Positions 4,594-5,157 of a stretch of 5,157 bases of DNA are shown piece by piece. Below the pieces are notes generated by a model that was not told the DNA's origin, searched no databases, and was given only the letters and a program-made list of their open reading frames with translations. Every line of letters starts with the position of its first letter. Position 1 is the first letter of the stretch. The DNA is from an uncultured Lachnospiraceae bacterium. Its GTDB lineage: Bacteria > Bacillota > Clostridia > Lachnospirales > Lachnospiraceae. Location: positions 1 through 5,157 of the forward strand of contig CACXFD010000112.1 in the NCBI GenBank assembly GCA_902766845.1. The letters run 5' to 3'. Made by a program: the position numbers and the translations under genes.

Positions 4594-5157
4594 TTACAGC
4601 TGCTGCGGAGGCTGCGGTCCCTCCGGAGACGATCCGTCCTGCGGGGACTGCGCGTTCTGCGGGAGCTGCGCATCCTGCGGGGACTGCACATCCTGGGCGG
4701 ACTGCACGTTCTGGGAAGTCTGCGCGCCGGACGCGGCAGACACATCGTACGGCATCTCCGCCGGCGCCGGCTCCGCGGCCGGGAGCGGACGGGCCTGCAC
4801 GATCTTATCGACCAGCGTCACCAGCAGGACGATCACGACCGCGGAAACGGCCGTGGCCGCCCAGAAGCCGGCCGTCCCGTCCGTGAAGAACGGAGCCAGC
4901 GCATCGCTCTCCGAAACGAAGACCGACAGTAGGTTGGCCGACATATGGATCAGGACCGGAGCCAGCAGGCTCTGGTATTTTTCATAAACATAGCACATCA
5001 GCGCGCCGAGGAAGAACGCGTAGACGCCCTGCACGAGGTTTCCGTGGAAGATCGCAAACGCGAAGGCCGACGCGCCGCCGGCGATCAGCGGCCGCACGAA
5101 GTCCCGGAAGCGCCGGTACACGAGGCCCCGGAAGACCAGTTCCTCCACGATCGGGAC
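4594..5157 (-). CDS. CPBP intramembrane metalloprotease, C-terminal part
   Basis: This is the C-terminal part of a CPBP (CAAX protease/bacteriocin-processing, Abi) family membrane protein; its start lies beyond the right edge. The frame is open to 5157 and gives 187 visible residues. The GTG at 5146-5148 is an internal Val codon just before the first catalytic motif, not a start. Numbering from the edge, the family motifs are EELVFR (5-10, EExxxR), FAIFH (34-38, FxxxH) and HMSAN (71-75, HxxxN). These supply the glutamates and histidines of the proposed metal-dependent active site. The last hydrophobic helix is about 97-119, followed by a roughly 68-residue hydrophilic tail with hexad repeats such as SPQDAQ, which the family core does not need. 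Substrates are unknown; relatives process peptides or act in bacteriocin immunity. It converges on the lipid kinase and shares its terminator. No bacteriocin genes are visible nearby. Confidence 0.88.
   Translation of the reverse strand, partial: VPIVEELVFRGLVYRRFRDFVRPLIAGGASAFAFAIFHGNLVQGVYAFFLGALMCYVYEKYQSLLAPVLIHMSANLLSVFVSESDALAPFFTDGTAGFWAATAVSAVVIVLLVTLVDKIVQARPLPAAEPAPAEMPYDVSAASGAQTSQNVQSAQDVQSPQDAQLPQNAQSPQDGSSPEGPQPPQQL
4601..4726 (-). repeat. 18-bp tandem repeat in the protease tail
   Basis: Seven units in exact 18-base register start at 4601, 4619, 4637, 4655, 4673, 4691 and 4709. The five from 4637 to 4726 are clearly alike, with plus-strand forms such as tcctgcggggactgcgcg, while the two nearest the stop codon are more diverged. 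On the minus strand they encode Pro/Gln/Ser-rich hexads: TSQNVQ, SAQDVQ, SPQDAQ, LPQNAQ, SPQDGS, SPEGPQ. Since 18 is a multiple of three, gain or loss of units would keep the frame. Confidence 0.85.

Noticed and set aside
4601..4726. CRISPR array
   Set aside because: The units are directly abutting 18-mers without spacers, in frame within a coding region; this is a tandem coding repeat.
5146..5148. GTG as the start codon of the CPBP protein
   Set aside because: The frame stays open to the window edge (Val-Pro-Ile before this Val). The codon sits immediately before the EELVFR catalytic motif, and CPBP proteins have membrane helices before it, so the true start lies outside the window.

Overview
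The window is a GC-rich stretch of bacterial chromosome with short gaps and ordinary housekeeping and sugar-uptake genes. Several traits point to the Bacillota (Clostridia-like) rather than a proteobacterium: a single-chain fructose PTS permease in A-B-C order, AAGGAG-type ribosome binding sites, clean TTGACA/TACAAT-like promoters, U-tract terminators, and an elongator Met-tRNA with a G1:U72 pair. A PTS-rich, GC-rich actinobacterium of the Coriobacteriia type is not excluded. The genus cannot be told from the sequence.

Layout, left to right. Bases 1-98 hold nothing I can assign. A minus-strand elongator tRNA-Met (137-210) follows, with its own strong promoter (261-289) on one side and a strong intrinsic terminator (99-129) on the other. 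Two very stable hairpins (301-332 and 336-368) separate it from the fructose operon. On the minus strand that operon reads fruK (2496-3398, 1-phosphofructokinase), then fruA (394-2373, fructose PTS enzyme IIABC). The 122-bp gap between them contains a decayed copy of the 3' end of fruK. Upstream of fruK lies a 224-bp divergent control region. It holds the fruK promoter, a second promoter facing right, and a hairpin at the predicted 5' end of each transcript. The rightward promoter drives a lipid kinase of the DagK/YegS/BmrU family (3623-4540). That gene converges on a minus-strand CPBP-family intramembrane protease (4594 to beyond 5157), and the two share a bidirectional terminator. The protease ends in a Pro/Gln/Ser-rich tail encoded by an 18-bp tandem repeat.

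How the genes work together: FruA imports fructose and releases fructose-1-phosphate, and FruK phosphorylates this to fructose-1,6-bisphosphate, which enters glycolysis. The usual DeoR-type fru regulator gene is not in the window. The lipid kinase and the protease are membrane-associated functions with no evident link to fructose.

I found no mobile element, CRISPR array, phage gene or convincing new system. The most interesting items are small: the paired 5'-terminal hairpins, the repeat-encoded protease tail, the ghost of the fruK end, the hairpin pair without a U-tract, and a T-stem mismatch in the tRNA.
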